From Mycosphaerelloides madeirae (Eukaryota > Ascomycota > Dothideomycetes > Mycosphaerellales > Mycosphaerellaceae), in contig NHNV01000008.1 in assembly GCA_002785995.1 (NCBI GenBank), positions 484,397 through 548,396 on the forward strand: DNA of 64,000 nucleotides, in the 5' to 3' direction. A program made the position numbers and the translations under genes. Under the pieces are notes generated by a model. It searched no databases, was not told where the DNA came from, and saw nothing but the letters and a program-made list of their open reading frames with translations. How positions within the stretch are numbered: position 1 is the stretch's first letter; every line of letters begins with the position of its first letter. Below are positions 12,547 through 22,275 of the stretch, piece after piece.

Positions 12547-13704
12547 ATGCCCGCAGCCCTCAAGAGTCTTGGGATCATGTTCAGCCCCGAAGTCCACCCT
12601 ACCTCCCTCGTTCCTCCAGACGATGATGCGCGCTCCGTCAACAGCAACTCACATGGCAGCCTCTCCGATATCGAGAATGAAGTCGATCTAGAACCTGTCT
12701 TTAAACTCACGCTCCTCCTTCACAACAAACCCGTCGAAGTCTCCTTCTACCACGAGGACCCTACGATTCAAGACCTCTCGGATATTGTCGCAGAGGAGCT
12801 ACACATCCCGCCAGCAAATCAGAAGTTCCTGGTGACGCCTAAAATTGGCCTGCTGAAACCACTGTTCAAGGATCCTTCCTTGTCAGTCCAATCGATTCAG
12901 GAAAAGAAGATCATCCTCATGGGCGCAACAACCGCCGAAGTAGAAGAGCTAGAAAGTGACATCTCAGAGCGCAAGGCACGGATAGGCAGGCGGCGGGCTG
13001 CTCTACAAGCTGGTCGCAAAGTCAAAGCGTACAAGAACCGAGATTGGAAAAAAATCCAGGACGAGGCGCGCTATACATTCCACACCATACGGCCACTCGC
13101 ATACCTACCCAATCCTGAAAAGAGTCAGCGTTTCCTAGAGCGACTGCGAGACGATGCCGGAATCAAGTCCTCCATGCGTAAGCACGGATTTTCTGTTGGC
13201 TTGCTCACAGAAATGAATCCCGCAGAACATACAACTCACGAATCGAGAACACTGGGCCTAAACCGCAACCGAGGCGAAGTGATCGAGCTACGATTGCGGA
13301 CAGATGCGTATGATGGATATCGTGATTACAAAGTAATACGCAAAACTCTCTGTCACGAGCTCGCGCACAACATCTGGGGCGAACACGACCAGCACTTTTG
13401 GAAGCTGTGCAAGGAGATCGAAGCTGAAGTAGACAAGAACGATTGGAGAAGGGGGGGGAGCTCAGTTGGTGGTGAAGAATTCTATAATCCGGAAGATGAT
13501 GGCGAGGATGAGCTGGCTGATGGTGGCGGCTGGGAGGGCGGCGAATTTGTGCTTGGTGCCGGAGCAGAAGGTTCGCCGACAGTTTCTGGCGAGTCGCTGA
13601 GTAGACGAGAAATTATGGCGAGGGCGGCAGACGAGAGGATGAAGAAGCAGAAGGAAGCTAAGGCTTCGGTGCAGAAGGCCAAAGATAGGGTGGATGAGCG
13701 ATGA
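12547..13704 (+). CDS. Ubiquitin-like plus WLM domain metalloprotease
   Basis: Single exon, 385 residues. A ubiquitin-like fold is predicted at about residues 48-125 (LTLLLHNKPVEVSFY ... IILMG). The WLM (Wss1-like) peptidase domain covers about 160-305 and contains the zinc site CHELAHNIWGEHDQHFW, where HExxH and a third His (H in HDQHF) bind the metal. The same two-domain layout is known in the fission-yeast ubiquitin/WLM protein, and the Wss1/SPRTN group cleaves DNA-protein crosslinks and SUMO or ubiquitin conjugates. The C-terminal 90 residues are acidic and then basic, low complexity. ATG at 12547 is the first in frame; the ATG at 12586 is an alternative. Substrate specificity is inferred, not seen. 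Confidence 0.88.
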   Translation: MPAALKSLGIMFSPEVHPTSLVPPDDDARSVNSNSHGSLSDIENEVDLEPVFKLTLLLHNKPVEVSFYHEDPTIQDLSDIVAEELHIPPANQKFLVTPKIGLLKPLFKDPSLSVQSIQEKKIILMGATTAEVEELESDISERKARIGRRRAALQAGRKVKAYKNRDWKKIQDEARYTFHTIRPLAYLPNPEKSQRFLERLRDDAGIKSSMRKHGFSVGLLTEMNPAEHTTHESRTLGLNRNRGEVIELRLRTDAYDGYRDYKVIRKTLCHELAHNIWGEHDQHFWKLCKEIEAEVDKNDWRRGGSSVGGEEFYNPEDDGEDELADGGGWEGGEFVLGAGAEGSPTVSGESLSRREIMARAADERMKKQKEAKASVQKAKDRVDER

Positions 13705-14077
13705 TTAAGAAGGAAGTTCTTGTGTTTTAAGCGAGCATTTCATGACTTCCCTGTTAATGTCGAAAAAGGGGCGTGTCTCTGAAACATAGCCTTCGGTGTA
13801 GTTACTCATTATCAGACAGTAGATTGTCCCGAGTTCGAAATGGCACATCATTTGATGGGAGTAGTCAGGAAGATGCTGGCAGCCCTCGACGCTATCTACA
13901 CCCCAGTCGATCGAAGCAGTCATGCCATGCTTCAATTCGAGTAAATAACGCCGCTCAGGGGTATCTTATGCCACGCAATGCAGAAACCAGTATGAACGCC
14001 TAATCTCATATGCTCAAATCGCCCCCGACGACGAATCGGATGCTCTTCAGGAACGCCAGCGTTGACCCCCAAGCCAT
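13705..14077. other. Convergent 3' intergenic region
   Basis: 373 bases between convergent genes. A tRNA-like patch near 13795-13840 was examined and rejected (see rejected list). Nothing else supported. Confidence 0.4.
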
Positions 14078-15817
14078 TCACGAAAATCCATTGCGTGCAG
14101 CCTCGCCGTAAGCAAGTTTGAGACTCGAGTCAATGGTCGCAAACTGCCCTTTGAGTTCCTTGATATCGGCCGTGATAGCTTGGAATCTCCGCTGACCGTT
14201 GGCGACTTCTTCATCGTGCATTTCGCTCTTCAGCTTGACTTCAGTCATGGTCGTCTCCATTGCGTCCATGCGAGCGTTGCTAGCGTTGACGGTGACCTGC
14301 GCTTCTTTCGCTGCCGGGTACATGACCGATATCTGATCGCACATTTGCTGAACCACCACATCAGTTGACAAATTGGCATACTGTTGCGTGTGGAGCTGAG
14401 TGGTATGTTGGAGAGCAAGTACACTCTGTTCCAAACGGTCGATACGGGGCAGTTCTTCTTCGGTCGGCTCACTGCCTGGAGGGAGAATCGATTGGAATTG
14501 GACCAGACCCAGCGGATTCCCGCTCACTGCCTTGATAGGCCGACTAGGCTGACTCTCGAGCTTCCGAACCGTCTCTGACAGCTCTTTCAGATCTTCCTTA
14601 GAAGCCAGTGTATCCATATCGGCGATAATTCCATTGATGGTTGTCGCATTCTGGCTTTGAATGGCTTTGCCGCTGTTGAACAACGCCTGGCTCTTCTTTG
14701 CCGCTTCTTCCAGCTTTTCGTCGGTCGACTTGGCCGCTTCTCCGAGTTTCTCGTCGATATACTCGGCCATGTTTTGATGGGCATCTGCTTGGAGTTCGTT
14801 GTAATGGGCCATATCTTCCTCAAGAGCAGCTATTCGTGCATTCTCGTTTGATGGGACTGGAGCGGCCAAGATAGTCTCAAGAGTCTGCAACTTAGATTGC
14901 AGCGTGCTCACTGTAGACTGAAGAGCATTGATCGCGGAATTCATGTTGCCGACTTCTGTTGTTCTCATTGTACTCAACGAGCCAACGTTGGTAACCAAGG
15001 TCTTGACCGTATCAGTAATCTCGTTCAAGGCGGTGCTCATCTTTTCGTTTTTTGTGTTCACCTCAGCGAGATTTCTTTGCATCTGACTGAGCTGACTTCC
15101 CATGTCATTTTGTGCTTTAGCGAGTTGCCTCATCTCCGCCTGCAAATCCGCCTCTAGCGAAGATGATTCTTGTGTGGACGCCAAGTTCTGCTGGCAGGCA
15201 ATCACGGCCTGAAGAGCTTGTTGCTGCGCAGTCGTACATTCAGCCAAGACAGCAGCTTCGGCTTCGAGCCGATCATCCGCGAGTTTCTTGTCCTTGGTCA
15301 TAGTTTCCTTCAGAGCCGGAAAACTCCCAAAGTTCGCTTTCATGGCGTCGTACTCTCTGGTGACTTTTCGTGCGTTTGCGTCGAGATTGTCGTAACGCAA
15401 TTTGGATACGGCTAGATGCACCGATTTCAGGGTGAGATCATTCATGAGTTCAGGGTGCTGTGACAGCAGGGAGGAGTTCGAGAACTTTGGTTGAGCTAGA
15501 GAGCCTGCGTGAGATTGACGATGACCATTGAGGGCACCAAGAGAAAGGGCGATTTGTTGGGATCCGCGACGACTACCAGGAGGAGAGGCGGGAGTCATGG
15601 TCGTTGGCGGCGGTGGTGGTGGAGCGCCGCTGCCAGAAGCGGTCCTGCGAGGGTTGACCGCGTTGTTAGGGGTGGCGCTCGGACGAGCCAGCTTCTGCAG
15701 CGGTTTATCGGCGCCTACTGGAGATCGACTGGCAGTCCTCTTCAAGGTGTGAGACGCGTCTTCGATTTGCCTTATGCGTGGGTCACGCGAAGCATTCGGT
15801 CCTTCGGTAGCAGCCAT
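14078..15817 (-). CDS. Predicted coiled-coil protein, function unknown
   Basis: Coding part is one exon of 579 residues. The first 140 residues are polar, rich in Pro, Ser and Ala and likely disordered (includes a PPPPPP run). From about 150 to the end it is nearly all heptad-like helix with many Ala, Glu, Gln and Leu, broken around 390-420 by a PSRPIKAVSGNP linker. No enzymatic motif is seen. The start is the ATG at 15815-15817; a clean 90-nt intron (15826-15915, GTAAGT donor, CACTAAC branch site, CAG acceptor) ends 8 bases before it, so the 5' UTR is probably spliced. The frame upstream has no ATG. It is divergent from RVB2. I do not recognise a family. Confidence 0.8.
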   Translation of the reverse strand: MAATEGPNASRDPRIRQIEDASHTLKRTASRSPVGADKPLQKLARPSATPNNAVNPRRTASGSGAPPPPPPTTMTPASPPGSRRGSQQIALSLGALNGHRQSHAGSLAQPKFSNSSLLSQHPELMNDLTLKSVHLAVSKLRYDNLDANARKVTREYDAMKANFGSFPALKETMTKDKKLADDRLEAEAAVLAECTTAQQQALQAVIACQQNLASTQESSSLEADLQAEMRQLAKAQNDMGSQLSQMQRNLAEVNTKNEKMSTALNEITDTVKTLVTNVGSLSTMRTTEVGNMNSAINALQSTVSTLQSKLQTLETILAAPVPSNENARIAALEEDMAHYNELQADAHQNMAEYIDEKLGEAAKSTDEKLEEAAKKSQALFNSGKAIQSQNATTINGIIADMDTLASKEDLKELSETVRKLESQPSRPIKAVSGNPLGLVQFQSILPPGSEPTEEELPRIDRLEQSVLALQHTTQLHTQQYANLSTDVVVQQMCDQISVMYPAAKEAQVTVNASNARMDAMETTMTEVKLKSEMHDEEVANGQRRFQAITADIKELKGQFATIDSSLKLAYGEAARNGFS

Positions 15818-16538
15818 GGTGTGACCTGGAGACGAGTTAGTGATCAAGTCACACACGCAGAGAGCCGTCGCTGTTACTGTCACCGCGGTATTTGTGGACG
15901 GGGACGGGCACTTACAGATTGCCCGGGTCCGGACGACAGATTGTGTGTTGCAATGCCTCGCACTCGTATGTGAATGTCAATATGGGCCGTATGTGTCGAC
16001 TTACTGTTGAGTGATGAAGTCAAGAAAGCTCGACGACTTGAGATGTGGGGACCTTTAGCGTGGACGAATGGAAGGTGGCGGCTGAAGTCGTGGTTTCCCT
16101 TTTTAATGTTGTCTTGGAAAAGGGCAAGAACGACGTAGAAGATTGTCGGAGATGATTGATGCTTGAAGTGAGGTTCAATGCTTTGAGTTCCCCCTCTACG
16201 TCTCTTTTGCAGAAAGTGGAAGGAGTGAAGGAGTGAGCCCGTGGAAACAGGTCGCACAATTCGCATGTGATCGGTCGAAGACATTTGGCGGCTCAGCTCG
16301 CGCCAGTCTCGCGTTTGAAGCGACGGCACCATCCGCTGAGATGCTAAGTTAGAGAGGAACAGGAACCTTTCGAGCGGTCCTCTTCTCCATCCATGTCTAT
16401 TCCAACCGTACCATCCAACCACGGAAACGAATACGCATCTTTCATTGCGAGTCCATCAAATATCTTGCAATTCGAGAGAGCCACATCCGCAACGAAAAGA
16501 AAGGGTATTAGCATACATCGGGCAGGCAGTCTGTCAAT
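15818..16538. promoter_or_regulatory. Divergent promoter region, coiled-coil gene / RVB2
   Basis: 721 bases between divergent start codons. It holds the probable 5' UTR intron of the minus-strand gene (15826-15915). A reverse open frame running 16344-17189 overlaps RVB2 and is treated as its antisense shadow. Confidence 0.45.
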
Positions 16539-18009
16539 ATGGCAGCGGTATGTGCTGTGTACAGGCAATGCACAACCCTGGCTGACAGAGAAATAGCCCA
16601 TCACCACCGTTTCAGACTCGAAAGAGCGCCAAGGGCTCAACCTCATCGCTGCGCATTCCCACGTCCGTGGTCTAGGAGTTACGCCAGACACCCTCACCCC
16701 GAAATCCACTGCGGATGGCCTCGTTGGACAGCAACAAGCGCGCAAGGCCGCGAGCGTGATACTACAGATGGCAAAAGAGGGCAAAATCGCTGGGCGAGCC
16801 GTACTCATTTCAGGACCTCCAAGCACAGGAAAGACCGCCATCGCGATTGGAATGAGCAAGGGCCTGGGAGAGGACACACCGTTCACTATGCTGGCGTCCT
16901 CGGAGATCTTCAGCTTGGAGATGAGCAAGACGGAGGCACTGGAGCAGGCGTTTCGAAAGTCCATTGGAGTGAGGATACGAGAAGAGAGCGAAGTGATTGA
17001 GGGCGAGGTCGTGGAAATACAAATCGACCGATCTGTGACCGGCAACAACAAGAGCGGCAAGCTTACTCTCAAGACGACCGACATGGAGACGCTGTACGAT
17101 ATGGGCACGCGCATGATCGACAGCATGACGAAAGAAAAGGTCATGGCAGGCGACATCATCAGTATCGACAAGGCAAGCGGCAGGATCACGAAGTTGGGCA
17201 GGAGTTATACGCGCAGCCGAGACTACGATGCCGTCGGTTCAGACGCAAAGTTCATCCAGTGCCCAGATGGCGAGCTCCAGGTCCGACGAGAGACAGTACA
17301 CACCGTGTCCCTGCACGAGATCGATGTCATCAACAGCAGAACGCAAGGATTTCTGGCTCTCTTCTCCGGCGACACTGGCGAGATCCGCTCGGAAGTGAGG
17401 GAGCAGATCAACACCAAGGTGGCGGAATGGAAGGAAGAGGGCAAGGCCGAGATCGTACCAGGAGTGTTGTTCATCGACGAAGTGCACATGCTGGATATTG
17501 AATGCTTCAGCTTCATCAACCGGGCTCTGGAGGACGAACTGGCCCCGATTGTGATTATGGCATCAAATCGTGGCTCGACAACGATTCGAGGGACGAACTA
17601 CCGGAGTCCACATGGATTGCCTCTGGACTTTCTGGATCGAGTAGTCATCATCTCGACACATCCATACCAGTCTGAAGAGATTCAAGAAATCCTGTCAATA
17701 CGAGCGCAAGAAGAGGAGATTGATCTATCGCCCGACGCGTTAGCTCTCCTCACCAAGATCGGCCAAGAAGCCGGCTTGAGATACGCCGGCAATCTCATCA
17801 CGACCTCGCATCTCCTGTCCCAGAAGCGACGGGCAAAAGAAGTGGAGGTAGGAGACGTGCAGCGCTCATTCCAATTATTCTACGACCCGAGCCGGAGCGT
17901 CCGCTTCGTGTCGGAGTTCGAGAAGAGGTTTATCGGCGAAGACGGAGGCGTGTCATTGGGTGCTGGCACAAACGGTGTCAGCAATGGCGATGCGATGGAA
18001 GTGTCGTAG
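16539..18009 (+). CDS. RVB2: RuvB-like AAA+ ATPase 2 (reptin)
   Basis: Exons 16539-16547 (only 9 nt, Met-Ala-Ala) and 16597-18009 give 473 residues, normal for Rvb2. Rvb1/Rvb2 rings serve INO80 and SWR1 chromatin remodelling, R2TP chaperone assembly and snoRNP formation. Visible: N-terminal RVB block ERQGLNLIAAHSHVRGLG, Walker A GPPSTGKT at about 76-83, domain II insertion about 125-290, Walker B VLFIDEVHMLD near 293-303, sensor region IVIMASNRGSTTIRGT and the arginine finger area LDFLDRVVII. The first intron (49 nt, GTATGT donor, CTGAC branch) is needed to reach an ATG; the join gives MAAPITTVSDSKERQG, as in the family. Rvb2 is favoured over Rvb1 by the TTVSDSKERQGLNLIAAHSH start and the GRSYTRSRDYDAVG block. 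Confidence 0.95.
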
Positions 18010-18318
18010 TTGAATATCCACTGCGTGTTTGCATCAACAGAGGGTGTACGGGACGGTAGCATGGCGCAGGAGGAGTTGCGGCTTCCACTAAAAAGCCGAT
18101 GCGGCTGAAGTGCACATCATGTCGACTTGACATCGTCACTTTCGCTCTACTTGACTTCTGCTTCATGCTTCATTGGAGCATAGAAGTGGCGCTTTTGCCA
18201 CGCAGCTATTGAATACAACGTGAATGATCTTCTACCAGCCTCCTTCCACGTGTGGTACTCGATTCTTGAGACTTGATGCTCTGCGGCTCGGATTCTGATC
18301 GAGCCCTCTAAAACCGCT
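18010..18318. other. Short intergenic region
   Basis: 309 bases between RVB2 and the next plus-strand gene; nothing seen beyond probable UTR and promoter. Confidence 0.4.
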
Positions 18319-19323
18319 ATGGATCAACTTGAGCGCCCCGAACAAAATCATCCCCACGAGGCAAATCAAATCCCTATCGCAGACCCCTGGATCTCTCGAT
18401 ACAGCACATCTGCATTACTGAAACAGAGCGACGGACCTGCAGGCTCGGACCTACTACAAACAGCCGACCAAGAAGTCTACGGCGACCCCAGCCATCCACT
18501 TCGCTTCCGCATCGGCAACGGCGGCGCTGGGTATACTGGCGTCCTCCGAGCGCTCTGCGAAATGTACCTGGAGACAGGCGAGCACAAGTTCAGCATAGGC
18601 TGGGTCTCCAACCACAGCCGGCATTCCCAAATCGCTCTTCTCGCTGATGTCGTTCAGGTGGCTCTTACATATGAGCCAGAAAACGAAGATATTGCGATTG
18701 AGGAGGGATGGGCTGTGAGGGCTTGTCGTGCTTTTAACGACCATTTTATCCTTGTTGGACCGGATGTTGGAATTGATGATAGCTGTATCGAGGCTGCTTT
18801 GAGGGATATTGCTGGAATAGGCTCTGGACGAACTGCTTGTGACCCTCTACTTTTCTTTACTCGAGGTGACGGGTCTGCGACATTTGGGCGAGAGCAAGGA
18901 CTGTGGAAGGCTGCAGGCGTACATCTGAAAGACCCAGAATGGATGAAGACGTACCCGTCGACTCCGTACGAAGCTTTGATCAGATCTCAGAAAGACCGGG
19001 CGTTCTTGTTAACAGACCGGGCGACATTCCTCACGGCCAAGCAAGATCGGAAAATACCTTCTCTACGCGTACATGTGGAGGGTGGGAAGCAGCTATTGAA
19101 CCCGTGCTCGGCACTTGTAGTCGCTGAGGGCTTTCGAGACGGTGACAGTAGTTCCAACGAAACTCACAGGTCTGCAGCATCTTTCGCGAACTGGCTTTCA
19201 AGTTCGACAGCTCAGGATATCATTCGTTCTTATGGGAAAGATTGGGCGTTCGGACAGCCACTCTTCACGATCGCCGCACAGGATGATTTTGACGAGGATG
19301 ATCGACTGTCCGGGAACGAGTAA
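18319..19323 (+). CDS. TupA-like periplasmic-binding-protein-fold protein
   Basis: Single exon, 334 residues. The protein resembles the substrate-binding domain of bacterial tungstate ABC transporters (TupA, PBP-like superfamily): RFRIGNGGAGYTGVLRAL at about residues 60-80 replaces the usual thr/ser ligand loop, AllaDVVQVALTYEP matches the ligand-cleft region, and AFNDHFILVGP near 142 is the most typical family block (YNDFVLVGP in bacteria). No signal peptide or membrane segment is present, so unlike TupA it should be cytosolic. Fungal members of this superfamily exist but their ligand is not known to me. An old transfer from bacteria is possible. Binding of tungstate or molybdate is not shown by the sequence. 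Confidence 0.72.
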   Translation: MDQLERPEQNHPHEANQIPIADPWISRYSTSALLKQSDGPAGSDLLQTADQEVYGDPSHPLRFRIGNGGAGYTGVLRALCEMYLETGEHKFSIGWVSNHSRHSQIALLADVVQVALTYEPENEDIAIEEGWAVRACRAFNDHFILVGPDVGIDDSCIEAALRDIAGIGSGRTACDPLLFFTRGDGSATFGREQGLWKAAGVHLKDPEWMKTYPSTPYEALIRSQKDRAFLLTDRATFLTAKQDRKIPSLRVHVEGGKQLLNPCSALVVAEGFRDGDSSSNETHRSAASFANWLSSSTAQDIIRSYGKDWAFGQPLFTIAAQDDFDEDDRLSGNE

Positions 19324-19364
19324 ACGCCTGGCATCGTATGAAATAGGAAGAGGCCATGATATGG

Positions 19365-20027
19365 CTATCTTGGCTGTCGTAACATGCAATAGAGCGTGAT
19401 GGCGTCTCCTCCATCATCACAGACCATTTCTTTCACAAGAGTGAAGCCCATACGCTCATATATTGCCATATTGGGCTTCGCCCTACTGCTCTCCAGATAA
19501 CACTCTCGACCTTGCTTGTCTGCTTCGTCGGTAACATGTTTGAACAAGAGCTTGCCGATACCGCGTCCTTGTGCCTCCGGCAGCACCGTGACAATATTGC
19601 AGAAATAGTATCCTTTCTTATCCGTCCATCGCTCGTTCTGTGCTTCGGCCTGAGCAGCTTTCCAGATGTAGTACCGCTTCACGTTTAGTCCACCACGTCC
19701 GTGCCAGAGATTCATCTTGACTTGCTCGAACCAGAGCCACCAGGAACCCAAGTAGTCACTCCAGGTTGAGGCAGTGCTGGGAGGTAGCCAACAAGCTACT
19801 CCGAGGATTTTTGTGGGGTTGGCGGTGTCTTTGGCGACGTGGAAGAGGGCGTGGGACATGCCCCATCTGCAGCGTATACCGAGACTAACAGAGTTTCGTT
19901 TTAGAGAGAACTTCTCGCGGTCGTTGAAGACCCATCTGTTGTACGGGTCGTCTGCAAAAGCGTCTTGTATGCATTTCACCGCGCCTGAGATGTCTGCTTC
20001 GGTGAGAGAGGTGACTTGAATGGGCAT
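19365..20027 (-). CDS. GNAT-family N-acetyltransferase
   Basis: Single exon, 220 residues from the ATG at 20025-20027; the open frame extends 16 codons upstream but has no ATG. The acetyl-CoA motif A is clear near residues 150-175: VTVLPEAQGRGIGKLLF, with the Q/RxxGxG/A pyrophosphate loop, followed by motif B ending in NMAIYERMGF. The N-terminal half (DISGAVKCIQDAF, YNRWVF) resembles a common fungal GNAT group of unknown substrate. It is convergent with the TupA-like gene, with only 41 bases between the stop codons. Substrate cannot be inferred. Confidence 0.85.
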   Translation of the reverse strand: MPIQVTSLTEADISGAVKCIQDAFADDPYNRWVFNDREKFSLKRNSVSLGIRCRWGMSHALFHVAKDTANPTKILGVACWLPPSTASTWSDYLGSWWLWFEQVKMNLWHGRGGLNVKRYYIWKAAQAEAQNERWTDKKGYYFCNIVTVLPEAQGRGIGKLLFKHVTDEADKQGRECYLESSRAKPNMAIYERMGFTLVKEMVCDDGGDAITLYCMLRQPR

Positions 20028-20691
20028 TGCTGACTGCCGGGCGGCGCGGTACCGGTTGGTTCTTCTGAGACCCAAGTAATCGTGCCAGTCCCCTCACCCG
20101 CGAAGGTGTAGCTAGAGATGCCTGGACGGCTGGTAGCGAAAATGCACATGCATCTTGGTACTGAAGGAACGCCTCACCCAGCCACCGGCCGGGGACACTG
20201 CGGATTTCCTCCCAGCAAACGGTATCAAATCGGCAGATGACCGGCTTGTGGGACGCGAATCCTATGTGATTCCATCGACAGCGCTGTTCACCAAAACATC
20301 CACATGTCCATTGGATACTAATAAAGAAGAGGATGTTCACAGACGGCGTCTCGCAACTCTCGTCTAAACGTTGAGAAGGCGGCACCGAGGCCCAGGCTGT
20401 TCTAACTTTCCACGTGCGTAGCCTGGACGATCCCTCGACTAACAGCTGACAGAAGTAAATCCTACATCCCTTCTGCACCCCTACATCCCCCGATCCTCCT
20501 CACCATTCGACTTCTCGACATGCCTTTTCCCTTTCCTTCGCTCCTTTGATCATTCAATTCATCCGCGGTATTGGGCACCGGTCTGCCCGCGAAACCTCGA
20601 ATGACTATGAAACCCTCATGAAATTCAAACACACTCGTTAGGGGAAGGCACACTCACCAAACTGGTCCTGAAATTCGGTACAGCCGAAGGG
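20028..20691. promoter_or_regulatory. Divergent promoter region, GNAT gene / type II membrane protein gene
   Basis: 664 bases between divergent starts, no gene seen. C/T-rich tract at 20460-20560 is compatible with a fungal promoter or leader. Confidence 0.4.
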
Positions 20692-22140
20692 ATGTCGATC
20701 AAATGCAGCCCGCGCTCATTTCTGTACGCCGCCGTACTCTTCCTCGCCCTCGTACTCAGCCTCGCCTTGGTATGGGTGCAACAATCGAACGTGGGCTGGG
20801 AGGACGTCACAACACAGATCGGCCACGGGAAAGAGCACGAAGATCCATGGACAGGGGAAGATAGGCATGTCTTCGTTCCCGGCAACGAGCTAGGCGCCGA
20901 TGGCGGCTTTTCGGATACAAGATGGTCGGAGGACAGAGACAAGGACATTTCTGCCTTGCTGACTGAAGAAGAGCATGCTGCAATGCTGGAGAATCTGCAG
21001 ATTCCGCATCACAGGATCTACTCTAAGACGACGTCGGACCGTGATTACATCAAGATCGACTTTCTCTCTCGAGGTGCATTCAATCCCAGTGTGATACCAC
21101 ATCCCTACAAGAAGGACACTTACATTGTGGTCGCCAATCCGGACAACAGCGACCCAGACAGTCATGACTATTGGTCCTATCAGCTCGTGTGCCAAGCCAG
21201 AATTGTCAACGAGAAGTTGACATGTATTCGGCAACCGCTCAATCTTCCAGTGGCCTCGACGACGAGTCCACATTGCAAGGGCAACCAGGATTGGTATAAT
21301 GGTGTCATTGGACCTCACGATGCACGTATTTATCACGGTCTCGATCACCCATACCTTACGTACGTCTCTCAGTCTGCCTTCAATTGTGTTGGGGAATGGA
21401 TTCAGGATCTCCGGCGTGTCATAGATTGGGGCTCAGAAGGCATGCGAAATCAGTCGGCAGCGTTCTTCTGGCCGACGAATCTTCAGAGACCACCACCCTA
21501 TAGAGGAATTGAGAAGAACTGGTTCCCTTTCTGGGACACCGAAGGAGAGATGTATCTGCATACCGATATATTTCCGAAGCGTGTCTTCGCCAAACTTCAT
21601 CCAGACGGTAGCGTAGGTGAGGACCTAGCGCCGCTTGCAGCCAGCAACGATGTGGCCTGTATGGAGAAATACATGCCAACTGTGAAACTGAACGATCTGG
21701 AGTATATTCACCAAGCGACGAATGCGCTGGCCATCACCATGTGCAGCCGCTCGGACTCCGAATGCGTACAGACCGAAAACAACACATATCTGTTCACCAT
21801 TTTCCAGCACAAAAGTTTCTATTGGCATGGCCAGTACACGCCATATGTCATGGTGTTCGAGCAGAAGCCGCCATTCAAAGTGCATGGCATTTCCTCGAGC
21901 CCTTTCTGGATCAGCGGAAGAGGAACGCCGGGCGGTCTATGGAGCAACGGCACCAACCTGCCATGGGACCAGACAGAGATGATTTTCATCACGTCAATTG
22001 CCTGGAAAGATGCCGCATTGACATATCACGGATTCATGGATGATGACCTTTTCATAAATTTTGGCGTCGAGGACAAAACTGCGGGTACAATAGATGTTGC
22101 CGCTGGGGAGATCGTTTCAAGACTCAATCTCTGTGCATAG
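20692..22140 (+). CDS. Type II membrane protein with probable beta-propeller glycan enzyme domain
   Basis: Single exon, 482 residues. A short cytosolic end (MSIKCSPR) is followed by one hydrophobic helix at about 9-28, the layout of a Golgi type II protein. The luminal domain has blocks FNPSVIPHP near residue 125, VIGPHDARIYHG near 205 and GIEKNWFPFWDTEGEMY near 270. A GPxDxR-like block followed by E-K-N-W-x-P-F occurs in five-bladed propeller carbohydrate enzymes (GH130, GT108 and fungal beta-mannosyltransferase groups), so a role in glycan synthesis is a reasonable guess. I cannot name the family with certainty. Several N-x-S/T sites and paired cysteines fit a secretory location. Confidence 0.7.
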   Translation: MSIKCSPRSFLYAAVLFLALVLSLALVWVQQSNVGWEDVTTQIGHGKEHEDPWTGEDRHVFVPGNELGADGGFSDTRWSEDRDKDISALLTEEEHAAMLENLQIPHHRIYSKTTSDRDYIKIDFLSRGAFNPSVIPHPYKKDTYIVVANPDNSDPDSHDYWSYQLVCQARIVNEKLTCIRQPLNLPVASTTSPHCKGNQDWYNGVIGPHDARIYHGLDHPYLTYVSQSAFNCVGEWIQDLRRVIDWGSEGMRNQSAAFFWPTNLQRPPPYRGIEKNWFPFWDTEGEMYLHTDIFPKRVFAKLHPDGSVGEDLAPLAASNDVACMEKYMPTVKLNDLEYIHQATNALAITMCSRSDSECVQTENNTYLFTIFQHKSFYWHGQYTPYVMVFEQKPPFKVHGISSSPFWISGRGTPGGLWSNGTNLPWDQTEMIFITSIAWKDAALTYHGFMDDDLFINFGVEDKTAGTIDVAAGEIVSRLNLCA

Positions 22141-22275
22141 TTCACTCGTTCCTGATAGAAAAATACATACGCAAGTTTTTGGTGGCCTCAGGTGGCCCCG
22201 CTTCACAAGCCAAAGCCTAGAATCCTAACTTCCGTCCTCTTTCAATCTGCACTCTGACAATAACAAACCTGGCAT

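Noticed and set aside
13790..13845. tRNA-like patch with GTGTAGTT and CCCGAGTTCGAAA
   Set aside because: No acceptor partner, no closing T stem and no GT-AG segment whose removal would make a cloverleaf.
16344..17189. Long open frame on the minus strand opposite RVB2
   Set aside because: Overlaps well-supported RVB2 exons; composition is that of an antisense shadow and no domain is seen.
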